A stretch of DNA of 62,068 nucleotides, taken from NCBI RefSeq assembly GCF_007713465.1, contig NZ_VMSG01000034.1, forward strand, positions 1-62,068, written 5' to 3'. Every line of letters starts with the position of its first letter. The stretch's first letter is position 1. Positions 1 to 8,244 of the stretch are shown one piece after another. The translations under genes were made by a program, and so were the position numbers. The notes under the pieces were generated by a model that was not told the DNA's origin, did not search any database, and saw only the letters and a program-made list of their open reading frames with translations. This stretch comes from Pseudomonas sp. H3(2019). GTDB lineage: Bacteria > Pseudomonadota > Gammaproteobacteria > Pseudomonadales > Pseudomonadaceae.

Positions 1-19
1 ACCGAAGTATCCGATCAAA

Positions 20-53
20 AATAAAAATGCCAGTCAGCTTAACTGACTGGCAT
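20..53 (-). terminator. Rho-independent terminator of the sulfatase gene
   Basis: A perfect 9-bp stem (GCCAGTCAG / CTGACTGGC) with a 5-nt loop lies just past the minus-strand stop of the LtaS-like gene. On the minus strand it is followed by a T-rich tract (TTTTTATTTTTG). Confidence 0.8.
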
Positions 54-84
54 TACCCTCGCGGGCCTCTTTTTTATTGATGCA

Positions 85-2178
85 TTACTTGGTCTGCATG
101 CTTTCGGTCACACCTGCGGTGTTATCCAGCAAGCTCTTGGTCGCCGTTTGCAGGAACGCTTCCAGCTTGAGCTTCAGCTCAGCGGTACGCGGTGCATTCG
201 GGATGACTTCGGCATGCGGGTTGGCTCCCAGCTGATACTGGTACATCTTCGGATCCATTTCCTTTTCCTTGGGCACAATCAGGATCTGGTCCGCCGTAAC
301 GATGGCCGTGGTCTGTTCAGTACCCGATGGCTTGATCACACCAAAACCGGTGTCGCCTTGCGGCAGGTTGAGCAGGTCTCGTCCCCAGCACTGTTGACGC
401 ACTTCGCCACCGAGGCGGCCCATGATGGTCGGCACGATGTCGATCTGAGTCCCCACGGTGTGGTCACGCTGACCGAACTTTTCCTGGATGCCCGGTGCAA
501 TCATCAGCATCGGCACGTTGAAGCGGCCCAGGTCCATTTCGGTGATTTGACGCTCGTTGCCGAAACCATGGTCGCCCACGATGACAAACAGGGTTTCCTT
601 GAAGTACGGCTCTTTACGGGCCTTTTCAAAGAACTGCCCCAACGCCCAGTCGGCGTAACGCATGGCGGTCAAATGCTCGTTCAGGCTGCCACGATCAGTG
701 ACTTTTTCAACCGGCAATGGCGTCGGCAAGGCATAGGGAGTGTGGTTGGACAGGGTTTGCAGCAGCGCGTAGAACGGCTTGCCTTCGCGCGCCTTGAGTT
801 CCTGCAGGCCACGGTCGAACATGTCCTGGTCGGACACGCCCCACGTCGGGTCGGAGAACACCGGGTTGACGTAGTCGTTACGCCCGATGAAGTTGGTCAT
901 GCCCTGGTTGCTGAAAAAGCCCGACTGGTTGTCCCAGGCAAAATCACCGTTGTAGACATACACGTCGTCGTAGTTACGGGCGCTGAGCAACTGTGGCAGG
1001 CCGGACAGCTTGTGGCTGCCTTCCGGGGTCTGCATCAGGTATTCGAAACCTGGCAGGTTCGGGAAGCAGGCCATGGTGGCGAACATGCCCTGGTGGGTAT
1101 GCGTACCGTTGGAGAAGAAGCGGTCGAACAACAGGCCTTCTTTCGACAACTTGTCGAGATTTGGCGTGATGTTGCCAGGCGCGCCCAAGGCACCTACCGA
1201 GTGACCGGCCATGCTTTCCATCAGGATCACAACGACGTTCTTGATCGGCAGGGTCTTGTCGGCCGGCGGCGTGTAATCGCGGCGTACCGCAGCGATATCG
1301 GCATCAACCAGCTTGTCGTCCGGCATCACCAGCATATCGCGGACAATTTTCTGGGCCTCAGACTGCTCCATGGTCGGCTTCCAGATATTGTCGCGCTCTT
1401 CGGACATGCGGCTCTTCGCGGCAGCAACCAGCTGCAGCGTGCCGTTCAGGCCCAACTGGTTGGCGAAGTTCGAGTCGGTGGTGTAAACGTCACCCCAACG
1501 CAGCGGTGGCCCCTGACGCAGCGTGCCACGGGCAGCCACGACGCAGATCAACAGGCACACCACGAAGACCGCGATGCGCGCGTACCACGGGGCGACTTGA
1601 CGAGTGCTGATAGCGCCACCGCTGAACGGGCCGCGTGGGCGGGTTGCACGGTCGGCGCCCTTGAACGCCAGGCTCAGCAACCAGGTACCAACGGCCCAGG
1701 CCAACAGATAACGGACGACCGGGAAGCCGTACCAGAGCATGCTCATGACGGTTTTCGGGTCTTCCTTCACATACTGGAAGACCAGGCCGTTGAGGCGCTG
1801 GTGGAACTCACGGTAGAAGTCCATTTCCATCAGGCCGAGGAACAGCGCGATGCTCGAGGCGATGGTCAGCCAGAACCGGAACAGACCACGAGCAGCCATC
1901 GCCCGGACACTGAACAGGGCCAGCAATAGCGGAATGCTGAAGTAGACCACCAGGCGCAGGTCGAAGCGCAGGCCGTTGGCAAAGGCTTCGAGGAAGGTCG
2001 AGGCGGGTGTGTTGAGGATCATCTCCCGGTTGTACACCAGCAGCGCAATGCGCAGCAGGGAGAGCATCGCCATCATGACGACAGCGCAGAGCAGTGTATA
2101 CGCCAGATGCGATTTGACGGTCGGTTGCAGCAAGCGATTCGAAGCTCGCTGCTGACTCAGGGCGTCCGGGTTAGCCAT
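85..2178 (-). CDS. LTA synthase family membrane sulfatase
   Basis: Predicted inner-membrane enzyme with several N-terminal membrane segments (about residues 25-220) and a periplasmic sulfatase/phosphoglycerol-transferase domain (about 310-640). The metal-binding start of the domain reads VVVILMESMAGHS, a Thr-rich segment FFSNGTHTHQG supplies the expected nucleophile, and VGDHGFGNE gives later metal ligands. The family (LtaS, OpgB) moves phosphoglycerol-type head groups or cleaves phosphodiesters; in a Gram-negative cell a role in envelope glycan or lipid modification is an inference. I chose the ATG giving MANPDALSQQ. An ATG six codons upstream and a TTG further up are also open, and none has a strong Shine-Dalgarno. 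It lies downstream of speE on the same strand, separated by that gene's terminator. Confidence 0.88.
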   Translation of the reverse strand: MANPDALSQQRASNRLLQPTVKSHLAYTLLCAVVMMAMLSLLRIALLVYNREMILNTPASTFLEAFANGLRFDLRLVVYFSIPLLLALFSVRAMAARGLFRFWLTIASSIALFLGLMEMDFYREFHQRLNGLVFQYVKEDPKTVMSMLWYGFPVVRYLLAWAVGTWLLSLAFKGADRATRPRGPFSGGAISTRQVAPWYARIAVFVVCLLICVVAARGTLRQGPPLRWGDVYTTDSNFANQLGLNGTLQLVAAAKSRMSEERDNIWKPTMEQSEAQKIVRDMLVMPDDKLVDADIAAVRRDYTPPADKTLPIKNVVVILMESMAGHSVGALGAPGNITPNLDKLSKEGLLFDRFFSNGTHTHQGMFATMACFPNLPGFEYLMQTPEGSHKLSGLPQLLSARNYDDVYVYNGDFAWDNQSGFFSNQGMTNFIGRNDYVNPVFSDPTWGVSDQDMFDRGLQELKAREGKPFYALLQTLSNHTPYALPTPLPVEKVTDRGSLNEHLTAMRYADWALGQFFEKARKEPYFKETLFVIVGDHGFGNERQITEMDLGRFNVPMLMIAPGIQEKFGQRDHTVGTQIDIVPTIMGRLGGEVRQQCWGRDLLNLPQGDTGFGVIKPSGTEQTTAIVTADQILIVPKEKEMDPKMYQYQLGANPHAEVIPNAPRTAELKLKLEAFLQTATKSLLDNTAGVTESMQTK

Positions 2179-2459
2179 GTCGTTTGTAGGACTCATTGGA
2201 GGTTGAAGTTTCAAAGTTGTTGCGGCGCCCTACCCTCTCATTGCGGTTACTTGCAGGAAGTGGTGGGAGCTTGCACGATGCGTAAATGGTGCATGATCAC
2301 TCGCCGCATTGCCATTCATTACTGGCAAGCGCCCCCCTCTGCCCGACTTCCAGGGCTCTGGAACAAGAGTCACAGGGGGGGTGAGTGTTAAATCAGCGTG
2401 GGGTGAATTGTCTTGGAGCGTTTGTGAAAATTTCGTACAACGCATATCTGGAAACACAA

Positions 2460-2481
2460 AAAAGGGCCTTGCGGCCCTTTT
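2460..2481 (-). terminator. Terminator after speE
   Basis: Stem AAAAGGGCC / GGCCCTTTT with a 4-nt loop, just past the speE stop. The minus strand continues into a run of T, so it can end speE transcription before the sulfatase gene. Confidence 0.85.
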
Positions 2482-2494
2482 CGCTCAGCCCGGC

Positions 2495-3370
2495 TTAATC
2501 ATTACTTGGCTTGTTCACTGCTTGCAGCACGTACTGTGGAAGCGCGAATGCGCCGATATGGATTTCCGGATTGTAGTAGCGCGTGATGATGCCGCTGCCA
2601 GCAAAACGCTGACTCAGGGTTTCGCGCGACAGCTTGCGGTAAGCCGTGTTGGTCGCGCCCCAGGCAAACGTCATGGCACCGCCGATATAGGTCGGCACTG
2701 CAGCCTGATAGAAATGCCAGTCCGGAAACAGACTGCGCAAGCGACCGGCAGTGGTCTTCACTTCTTCGATCTGCATGAACGGCGTGCCGTTCTGGGTCAC
2801 CAGAATACCGCCTTCATTCAGGCAGCGGCGGCAGGCCTGGTAGAAATTCTCCGAGAACAGCACTTCACCCGGACCGATCGGGTCGGTGGAGTCGGAGATG
2901 ATCACGTCGAATTTTTCCTGGGTGGTGGCGACGAAACGCATGCCATCGTCGATCACCAGGTTCAGGCGTGGATCATCGAACGCACCTTTGGAGTGGTTCG
3001 GCAGGAATTCCTTGCACATGTCGACCACCGTGCCGTCGATTTCGACCATGGTGATATGTTCGACGCTGCGGTGCTTGGCCACTTCACGCAGCATGCCGCC
3101 GTCGCCACCACCAATGATCAATACGCGCTTGGCGGAGCCGTGAGCCAGGATCGGCACGTGGGTGAGCATCTCGTGGTAGATGAACTCGTCGGCTTCGGTG
3201 GTCTGGATCACGCCGTCCAGCGCCATGACCCGGCCCATGCGCGGGTTCTCGAAAATCACCAGGTGCTGGTGCTCGGTGCGCACTTCGTGCAGCAGTTTTT
3301 CCATGCGAAAACGCTGGCCGTAGCCTTCGTAGAGGGTTTCCAGGTACTCGCTGGTCTTGGTGGTGCTCAT
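2495..3370 (-). CDS. speE: Polyamine aminopropyltransferase (spermidine synthase)
   Basis: Cytoplasmic enzyme that transfers aminopropyl from decarboxylated S-adenosylmethionine to putrescine, giving spermidine and methylthioadenosine. The 291-aa product has the Rossmann glycine motif IIGGGDGGM (about 86-93), the acidic adenosine-binding segment MVEIDGTVVD, and the catalytic segment ISDSTDPIGPG with the general-base Asp near 160. The reading frame is open 29 codons further upstream, but the internal ATG follows GGGGGACTTCCC and gives the family's usual length. The by-product methylthioadenosine is the substrate of the salvage pathway represented by mtnBCD at 8245-10175. Confidence 0.96.
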   Translation of the reverse strand: MSTTKTSEYLETLYEGYGQRFRMEKLLHEVRTEHQHLVIFENPRMGRVMALDGVIQTTEADEFIYHEMLTHVPILAHGSAKRVLIIGGGDGGMLREVAKHRSVEHITMVEIDGTVVDMCKEFLPNHSKGAFDDPRLNLVIDDGMRFVATTQEKFDVIISDSTDPIGPGEVLFSENFYQACRRCLNEGGILVTQNGTPFMQIEEVKTTAGRLRSLFPDWHFYQAAVPTYIGGAMTFAWGATNTAYRKLSRETLSQRFAGSGIITRYYNPEIHIGAFALPQYVLQAVNKPSND

Positions 3371-3537
3371 GGGAAGTCCCCCGGTAAATGCTGGTGGCAA
3401 CGGACGGTCACCCGCCCATGATGGACAATCGCAGGCGCCGGGCAGGCGATTGTCCACGGAAAGGCGCGCATTCTACGTCGCCGAACATGACAGGTCGAAC
3501 CTTCGTCAGACCAAAGATCACTCAAACACACAATGAA

Positions 3538-3571
3538 CCCTGTGGGAGCTAGCTTGCTCGCTCACACAGGG
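3538..3571. repeat. REP-like palindrome
   Basis: An imperfect inverted repeat starting CCCTGTG and ending CACACAGGG, with the core GAGCTAGCTTGCTCGCTC. This is a variant of the REP core seen elsewhere in the window, here a single copy between speE and the PLDc_N gene. Confidence 0.75.
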
Positions 3572-3596
3572 TGACGTGTCGACATAGAGGGCGGTG

Positions 3597-3788
3597 TCAG
3601 AACCGTACGTTGCCCCGAGGCCCCGCAATTGCCCAAATAACCAGGCCCAGTACCGGAAGCAGGAGAATCAGCAGCACCCAGATGATTTTCATCCCGGTTT
3701 CTGCACCGCTTTTAAGCACGTTGATGATCGCCCAGATATCCAGCGCGAGGATGATCAGGCCAACCAGGCCATTGAAGGTGGAACCCAT
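3597..3788 (-). CDS. Small PLDc_N-type membrane protein
   Basis: A 63-aa protein with two hydrophobic helices (about residues 6-25 and 33-55) joined by a short polar loop LKSGAETGMK, ending WAIAGPRGNVRF. The pattern matches the stand-alone phospholipase D nuclease N-terminal (PLDc_N) family of small membrane proteins, whose function is not established. A GGGAGCGACACC segment ahead of the ATG gives a ribosome-binding site. It is monocistronic in appearance, with a REP element upstream of its promoter. Confidence 0.8.
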   Translation of the reverse strand: MGSTFNGLVGLIILALDIWAIINVLKSGAETGMKIIWVLLILLLPVLGLVIWAIAGPRGNVRF

Positions 3789-3864
3789 GGTGTCGCTCCC
3801 AGGAGAAGAATTTCCCCCTTAGGATAGTCGGGCCTGACGAGGGCTCCGTTTTATTACGTTTGGC

Positions 3865-4395
3865 TTAAACGTGGATCGCCACTTTCAGCGCTTCCAGGGA
3901 CGGCGCCGCGGCAATCCCGATGTGCGCACACAACTCCAGCACCCGTGGGACATCGTTGCCATAGACCAGCACGACCTGAATCTCGTCATCGAGCAGCTGG
4001 CTGAAGTTCATCAGCGTGTAGCCGCCGTTTTCCGGGTTCATGCTGCCCATCTGGATCTGGATGCGGTTGAGTGCAGTCAACGCTTCGGTCTTGGCCAGTT
4101 GCTTGGGCTTGATGTTGAACGCCACGCCCGGGCCGAAAGACGCAACGATCTGTGCGAGCAGGTCCATGTAGGTGTCGGCCTGGAACAGCACGGTTTCCGG
4201 CAGGCTGCCGACCACCACCCATTCACCCAGCGGGATCGGGAAAGTGTCGTCGTAGTTGATGTCCGGGTTGGCCGCCAGAAACGCCTCGGGATCGGCATAG
4301 GCCTGGGCGGCTTCATCGGCGATCTGCACAATTTCCGCCTCGCTCATGCAGCCGGAGCTGATTTTGCTGATGAGTTCGATGAGTGCGGCTTTCAT
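3865..4395 (-). CDS. Conserved hypothetical protein, 176 aa
   Basis: I do not recognise a named family. The protein is soluble and acidic, with no signal peptide. It begins MKAALIELISKISSG and contains segments such as FPIPLGEWVVVGSLPETVLFQ and QVVLVYGNDVPRVLELC, suggesting a compact alpha/beta cytoplasmic protein. The frame is open 28 codons upstream, but the internal ATG follows an AGGATC ribosome-binding site and starts a more natural N-terminus. It is followed on the minus strand by the PLDc_N gene and preceded by the ankyrin gene, with a palindrome in the gap. Confidence 0.7.
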   Translation of the reverse strand: MKAALIELISKISSGCMSEAEIVQIADEAAQAYADPEAFLAANPDINYDDTFPIPLGEWVVVGSLPETVLFQADTYMDLLAQIVASFGPGVAFNIKPKQLAKTEALTALNRIQIQMGSMNPENGGYTLMNFSQLLDDEIQVVLVYGNDVPRVLELCAHIGIAAAPSLEALKVAIHV

Positions 4396-4496
4396 GGGCG
4401 GATCCTGTAGCGAGGGAAATTTGAGGGCGCGAAGGATAGCGCATTCGCGAATGGATACCGAGCCCAGGAGTCGGCGCAATCAAGCTCGTACGTCAT

Positions 4497-4534
4497 CTGT
4501 AGCAGCTGCCGAGCCTGCGAGGCAGCTGCTACAG
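4497..4534. repeat. Perfect 14-bp-arm palindrome (REP-like)
   Basis: CTGTAGCAGCTGCC and GGCAGCTGCTACAG flank a 10-nt loop. This is a different sequence family from the GAGCAAGCTTGCTCGCGA repeats. It lies between two same-strand genes and has no T-tract, so I read it as a dispersed palindrome, not a terminator. Confidence 0.75.
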
Positions 4535-4561
4535 ATCATGCGGCGCGTTCCTCGCCACGGA

Positions 4562-5080
4562 TCAGCCGAGCAGCTTCTGCAACTGTGCCGTAGTATCTGC
4601 CGCGCCCATGGTCCTGGCCGCGTCCAGGGCGCTGATGCCGTTGGCGTCCTTGGCCTTGGGATCCGCACCTTTGCTGATCAGGTAGTCGACGATTGCAGTG
4701 CGATTGAACATCGCGGCCATCATCAACGCGGTGCGGCCGTCAAAGGACGAACCTTCAACCTCGGCGCCACCCTCAACCAGGGCGGTCACCACTGCCAGAT
4801 CGCCTTTGAACGCCGCGCCAGCAATCGGACTTTGGCCATTTTCGTTGCGGATCTCTGGATCGGCCTTGTGCTCAAGCAGCACTTTCACTGCATCGACGTG
4901 GCCGTGATAGGCGGCCAGCATCAGCAAGGTGTCGCCCTTGTGGTTACGCAGGTTCGGCGGCAGGCCTTTGCTCAGCAGTGCGGCGAGCATTGCCGCGTCG
5001 CCATCGCGGGCCTTGTTGAACACCTGTTCGGCAAACTCCGCGGCTTCTTCCGGGGTCATCTGGCGGGATTTGTCTGACAT
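4562..5080 (-). CDS. Ankyrin-repeat protein
   Basis: A 172-aa protein with about four tandem ankyrin units. Consensus pieces include GDTLLMLAAYHGHVDAVKVLL, NENGQSPIAGAAFKGDLAVV, DGRTALMMAAMFNRTAIVDYL and DANGISALDAARTMGAA. It has no signal peptide, so it is probably a cytoplasmic protein-protein interaction module; the partner cannot be told from the sequence. The ATG of MSDKSRQMTPEE was preferred over one four codons upstream because GGAG sits at the right distance. It lies 96 bp downstream of the acyl-CoA synthetase gene on the same strand. Confidence 0.88.
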   Translation of the reverse strand: MSDKSRQMTPEEAAEFAEQVFNKARDGDAAMLAALLSKGLPPNLRNHKGDTLLMLAAYHGHVDAVKVLLEHKADPEIRNENGQSPIAGAAFKGDLAVVTALVEGGAEVEGSSFDGRTALMMAAMFNRTAIVDYLISKGADPKAKDANGISALDAARTMGAADTTAQLQKLLG

Positions 5081-5176
5081 TGGGGACTCCACATTCGGTC
5101 AATCGCAAAGTCGCTAGTTTCCTTAAGCAGCCTGACACCCGCCACCCCTTTTTTTCTCGTCCGGCCATAGCCAGAA

Positions 5177-7015
5177 TCAATAACGGAACTTGCCAGCGTG
5201 GATATCCGCCAGTACCTGTTCGGTGATCTGCACATAAGTGTCCGAGCCCGGCAGCCAGGCGTAGACCGGATCGTCGCCGGTTTTGCGCGGATCGAAGGCT
5301 TCATCCTTGAGGTGGGTCTTCTGGTACTTGAAGGTCCCGGTGGTCTCCATTTTCACTTTCACCCGTAAAAACAGCGGCACCGCATAGGCCGGCAGGTGTT
5401 GGCGAGCGAAGCTCAGCAACTCGCTGAAGTCCAGGGTCGCCAGGGATTCAGCCGGGGTAATCGCAGCCATGCCGGCACGGCCATTGGTGTTGTTGATCTC
5501 GACACCATAGGCCACCGCCTCGGCGATGTGGGAGTGCTTCAAGAGGATGTTCTCGACCTCGGTGGTCGACACGTTCTCGCCCTTCCAGCGGTAGGTATCG
5601 CCGAGGCGGTCGACAAACTGTGCATGACCAAAACCGATGCTGCGCAGCAAGTCGCCAGTATTGAAGTAGCGATCGCCCTTCTCGAAGACATCGTGGAGTA
5701 CGACTTTTTCGGTCTTCTGCGGGTCGGTGTAGCCATCGAGCGGCGCTTTGTCATCGATCTTTGCCAGCAACAGGCCTTGCCGGCCCTTGCCGACTTTCTG
5801 CATGAAACCCTTGCCGTTGCGGATCGGCGTGCAGCTGTCGTGGGCGTACTCGACCAACGCCCAGGACATCAGCGAGAAGCCGATGGTGTTGTCGAAGTTG
5901 AGGATGTTGCTGAAGCCGATATTGCCGTCGCTGGCGGCGTACAACTCGCAAATGTGATTGACCCCGAAGCGCCGTTTGAACTCGCTCCAGACGCCGGGGC
6001 GCAAGCCGTTGCCGATCATCTTCAGCACCGCGCTATCACGGTCGGCGGCGCTCGGCGGTTGGTCAATCAGGTAACGGCACAACTCGCCGACGTAGCCGAT
6101 GGTGGTCGCCTGGTATTTGCGTGCGTCATTCCAGAACTGGCTGGCGCTGAACTTGCGCCGAATGGCAAAGCCCGACGCCCCGCAAACTGCCGACCCCCAG
6201 CACACGCACAACCCCGTGGCGTGGTACAGCGGCAAGGTGCAGTAGATGACATCGTCGGGGGTCATATCCAACGCGATCAACCCGAAACTGGCGGAGGTCT
6301 TCATCCAGCGACCATGCTTGAACACTCCGGCCTTGGGCAATCCGGTCGTACCGGAGGTGTAGATATAGAAGCAAGGGTCGTTGAGGTACACCTGCTGGCT
6401 GCTGAGCGGGTTATCGCTCGGGTAATCGGCGCTGACGCACATCAGGTTGATGAAGCCTGCGGGCACCGAACCGGGATCACGGGAAGTGTCCTGATCGGCC
6501 ACCCACCAGGTTCTTGCGGTATCGATTGCAACCTGCTCGCGGATCGCCGAATACGCCCCGACCAACTCCTCGCCCACAACGATTGCCACGGGCTCAACCA
6601 GATTCACGCTGTGCACCAGCGCCTGTTGGGTTTGCGAGGTATTGAGCATGGCGCTGATCGCACCAACCTTGGCCACCGCCAGCACCGTGACCAGCAGTTC
6701 CGGGCGGTTTTCGATGAAGACCCCGACCACATCACCTTTGCCAATGCCCTGGGCAATCAGATAGTGAGCAAGGCGGTTGGCCCACTGATTGACCTGTGCA
6801 TAACTGAGTTTGAGCTCACCTTGCAGCAGTGCCGGACCATTGGGATTGCGATGCGTCGCTTGCTCGAAGCTCCAACCGAGGCCGCAAGGTTGATCCGGCT
6901 GTTTGACATTGGCGACTTTAAGCCCCCTGACCACCCGTGGCAGGGCTTTCGCAATGGACGGCAACTTACGGAGCATCATGCCCCAGGTGATCATGTCGTT
7001 TGACGCGAGACTCAT
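5177..7015 (-). CDS. Long-chain acyl-CoA synthetase (FATP-like)
   Basis: A 612-aa adenylate-forming enzyme that activates fatty acids to acyl-CoA using ATP. The P-loop-like AMP motif YIYTSGTTGLPKAG lies at about 217-230. The C-terminal hinge region carries YFNTGDLL and DRLGDTYRWKGENVST. The spacing and the C-terminal ending (VLADIHAGKFRY) fit the FATP/FadD6-type long-chain or very-long-chain branch more than classical FadD. The start ATG follows GGGAGCAACC. A 404-bp gap separates it from the divergent DUF3509 gene. Substrate chain length cannot be read from the sequence. Confidence 0.9.
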   Translation of the reverse strand: MSLASNDMITWGMMLRKLPSIAKALPRVVRGLKVANVKQPDQPCGLGWSFEQATHRNPNGPALLQGELKLSYAQVNQWANRLAHYLIAQGIGKGDVVGVFIENRPELLVTVLAVAKVGAISAMLNTSQTQQALVHSVNLVEPVAIVVGEELVGAYSAIREQVAIDTARTWWVADQDTSRDPGSVPAGFINLMCVSADYPSDNPLSSQQVYLNDPCFYIYTSGTTGLPKAGVFKHGRWMKTSASFGLIALDMTPDDVIYCTLPLYHATGLCVCWGSAVCGASGFAIRRKFSASQFWNDARKYQATTIGYVGELCRYLIDQPPSAADRDSAVLKMIGNGLRPGVWSEFKRRFGVNHICELYAASDGNIGFSNILNFDNTIGFSLMSWALVEYAHDSCTPIRNGKGFMQKVGKGRQGLLLAKIDDKAPLDGYTDPQKTEKVVLHDVFEKGDRYFNTGDLLRSIGFGHAQFVDRLGDTYRWKGENVSTTEVENILLKHSHIAEAVAYGVEINNTNGRAGMAAITPAESLATLDFSELLSFARQHLPAYAVPLFLRVKVKMETTGTFKYQKTHLKDEAFDPRKTGDDPVYAWLPGSDTYVQITEQVLADIHAGKFRY

Positions 7016-7250
7016 GGTTGCTCCCGTTCGGCCCTTGATGTCAGGCCTGTTTTGTTATTGTCGGGCGAACATTTGGTCGCAGGTGTTCAGGCAACTTCAT
7101 CCCTGAATGAGAGACGACAGATAACCTCTGGTTAGAGATTCAAATAAACGTGGAAGCGTTGATTCAAGCCAAAAAGTACGCCCGCACTTATGCCGCTGTA
7201 CACGCGGTTTTTGAAATGTTTTGTATCCGGGTCGATACTGCGGCAAGCAC

Positions 7251-7296
7251 GCAAAATGCAGGATGCACGATGGCCACTCATGCAAAATGCACGATG
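7251..7296 (+). promoter_or_regulatory. Tandem AAAATGCA / TGCACGATG repeats, possible activator sites
   Basis: GCAAAATGCA occurs at 7251 and again inside TGCAAAATGCA at 7281. TGCACGATG occurs at 7264 and 7288. The two units lie roughly 65-105 bp upstream of a candidate sigma-54 promoter, the usual distance for enhancer-binding-protein sites. The rest of the 404-bp gap is AT-rich and shows no gene. Confidence 0.35.
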
Positions 7297-7356
7297 CCGA
7301 AAAAACTCACGTTTTCTATATTATTGATTTATAAGAATTTTTATAAACACCCATAC

Positions 7357-7372
7357 TGGCACAATCAGTGCA
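7357..7372 (+). promoter_or_regulatory. Candidate sigma-54 (-24/-12) promoter
   Basis: TGGCACAATCAGTGCA has GG and GC separated by exactly ten bases and matches TGGCAC at -24 and TGCA at -12. It would start transcription near 7384, about 35 bp before the DUF3509 start codon. This is a pattern match only. Confidence 0.45.
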
Positions 7373-7419
7373 CCTATCACTCCATGCTTGCCATTCAAGT
7401 GCAAACGGAGCTGATCGAC

Positions 7420-7698
7420 ATGAGCCTGATCCAGGAAAAATTTTCGTCCCTGTTCTCCAACTTCGACGTCACCACGCAAGCACGCCCTGACGGCGGTATT
7501 CTGCTGACGCTCAATAGCAGCGATGGCCGAGTGTTCAAACGCTCGATTTCATACGCTCAATTGCATGCCGGTGATCAACTGTCCTGGGTTATCAGTGCCA
7601 TTCGCCGTGACTTGGCCGAACAGGCCAGCGAACTGCCGCAGATTTCGATGCTGCAAAGCCAGCAGCGTTTCGCCTTGCCGACCTATCACTCGAGATAA
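7420..7698 (+). CDS. DUF3509 family protein
   Basis: A 92-aa protein beginning MSLIQEKFSSLFSNFDVTTQ, with a short beta-rich segment GGILLTLNSSDGRVFKRSIS and a helical end. The pattern is that of the small DUF3509 proteins of pseudomonads, which have no assigned role. The ATG was chosen because CGGAG precedes it at 9 nt and the protein has family length; the frame is open much further upstream through non-coding-looking AT-rich sequence. Expression may depend on the sigma-54-like promoter just upstream. It converges with the LuxR-type gene. Confidence 0.8.
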   Translation: MSLIQEKFSSLFSNFDVTTQARPDGGILLTLNSSDGRVFKRSISYAQLHAGDQLSWVISAIRRDLAEQASELPQISMLQSQQRFALPTYHSR

Positions 7699-7765
7699 GC
7701 ACCAACCGTTCACACCTTTCAGGTCGTGCAAGCCTTGCGTTGCATGGCCTGAGTGCGTTTTGAGC

Positions 7766-7999
7766 TCAGCTCAACAAGCCACGATTAACCGCCTCGCCGA
7801 CCGCTTGAGCACGGTTGGTGACTTCGAGCTTGGAGTAGATATTGCTCAGGTGAAACTTCACCGTCGCCTCGGAAATGTCCCGAATCACACTGATTTCCCA
7901 CACCGTTTTGCCGGCCTTGGCCCAATACAGAATCTCCAGTTCCTTTTCGCTCAGCGGTTTGCCTGCCGGATCCGGACGCTGTCGCTTTGGTGTTTTCAT
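7766..7999 (-). CDS. LuxR-type HTH-only transcriptional regulator
   Basis: A 77-aa protein consisting almost only of a GerE/LuxR helix-turn-helix domain: LSEKELEILYWAKAGKTVWE, then ISEATVKFHLSNIYSKLEV and the end AQAVGEAVNRGLL. There is no autoinducer-binding or receiver domain. An upstream reading-frame extension (22 codons) is possible but lacks a ribosome-binding site, and MKTPKRQRPD is the natural start. It probably binds DNA as a dimer; the signal it responds to, if any, is not visible. It converges with the DUF3509 gene, with a small palindrome TTGAGCTCAGCTCAA over its stop. Confidence 0.82.
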   Translation of the reverse strand: MKTPKRQRPDPAGKPLSEKELEILYWAKAGKTVWEISVIRDISEATVKFHLSNIYSKLEVTNRAQAVGEAVNRGLLS

Positions 8000-8244
8000 C
8001 CTTAGCCCTCTCACCAGGAGTCCGCACCATTGCCAAGCGCAAAAAGTGCCTGGATAAGCGAACAAACTTAAGGGCCGAAGAGTTACACAAGGAAAAGATT
8101 AAACAAGTAAGGAAAACCACAAACAGGCATGGCCGACTTATCAACAGGCAACTTCCTACACGTCCTACAGACGTGCGTTGGCCGTGATGTTAGTCCGTGA
8201 TGGAAAGTCGGCTGACCGCGTGAGTTGCAGTCAGCCATAGCTAC

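Noticed and set aside
148..1929. A 593-codon plus-strand frame opposite the LtaS-like gene
   Set aside because: It lies exactly antisense to a well-conserved sulfatase, has the His/Arg/Gln-rich composition of GC-rich shadow frames, and matches no family.
8208..8240. GGCTGAC / GTCAGCC hairpin after mtnC
   Set aside because: Stem is short, the loop is 13 nt and the following T-tract is weak, so it was not listed as a terminator.
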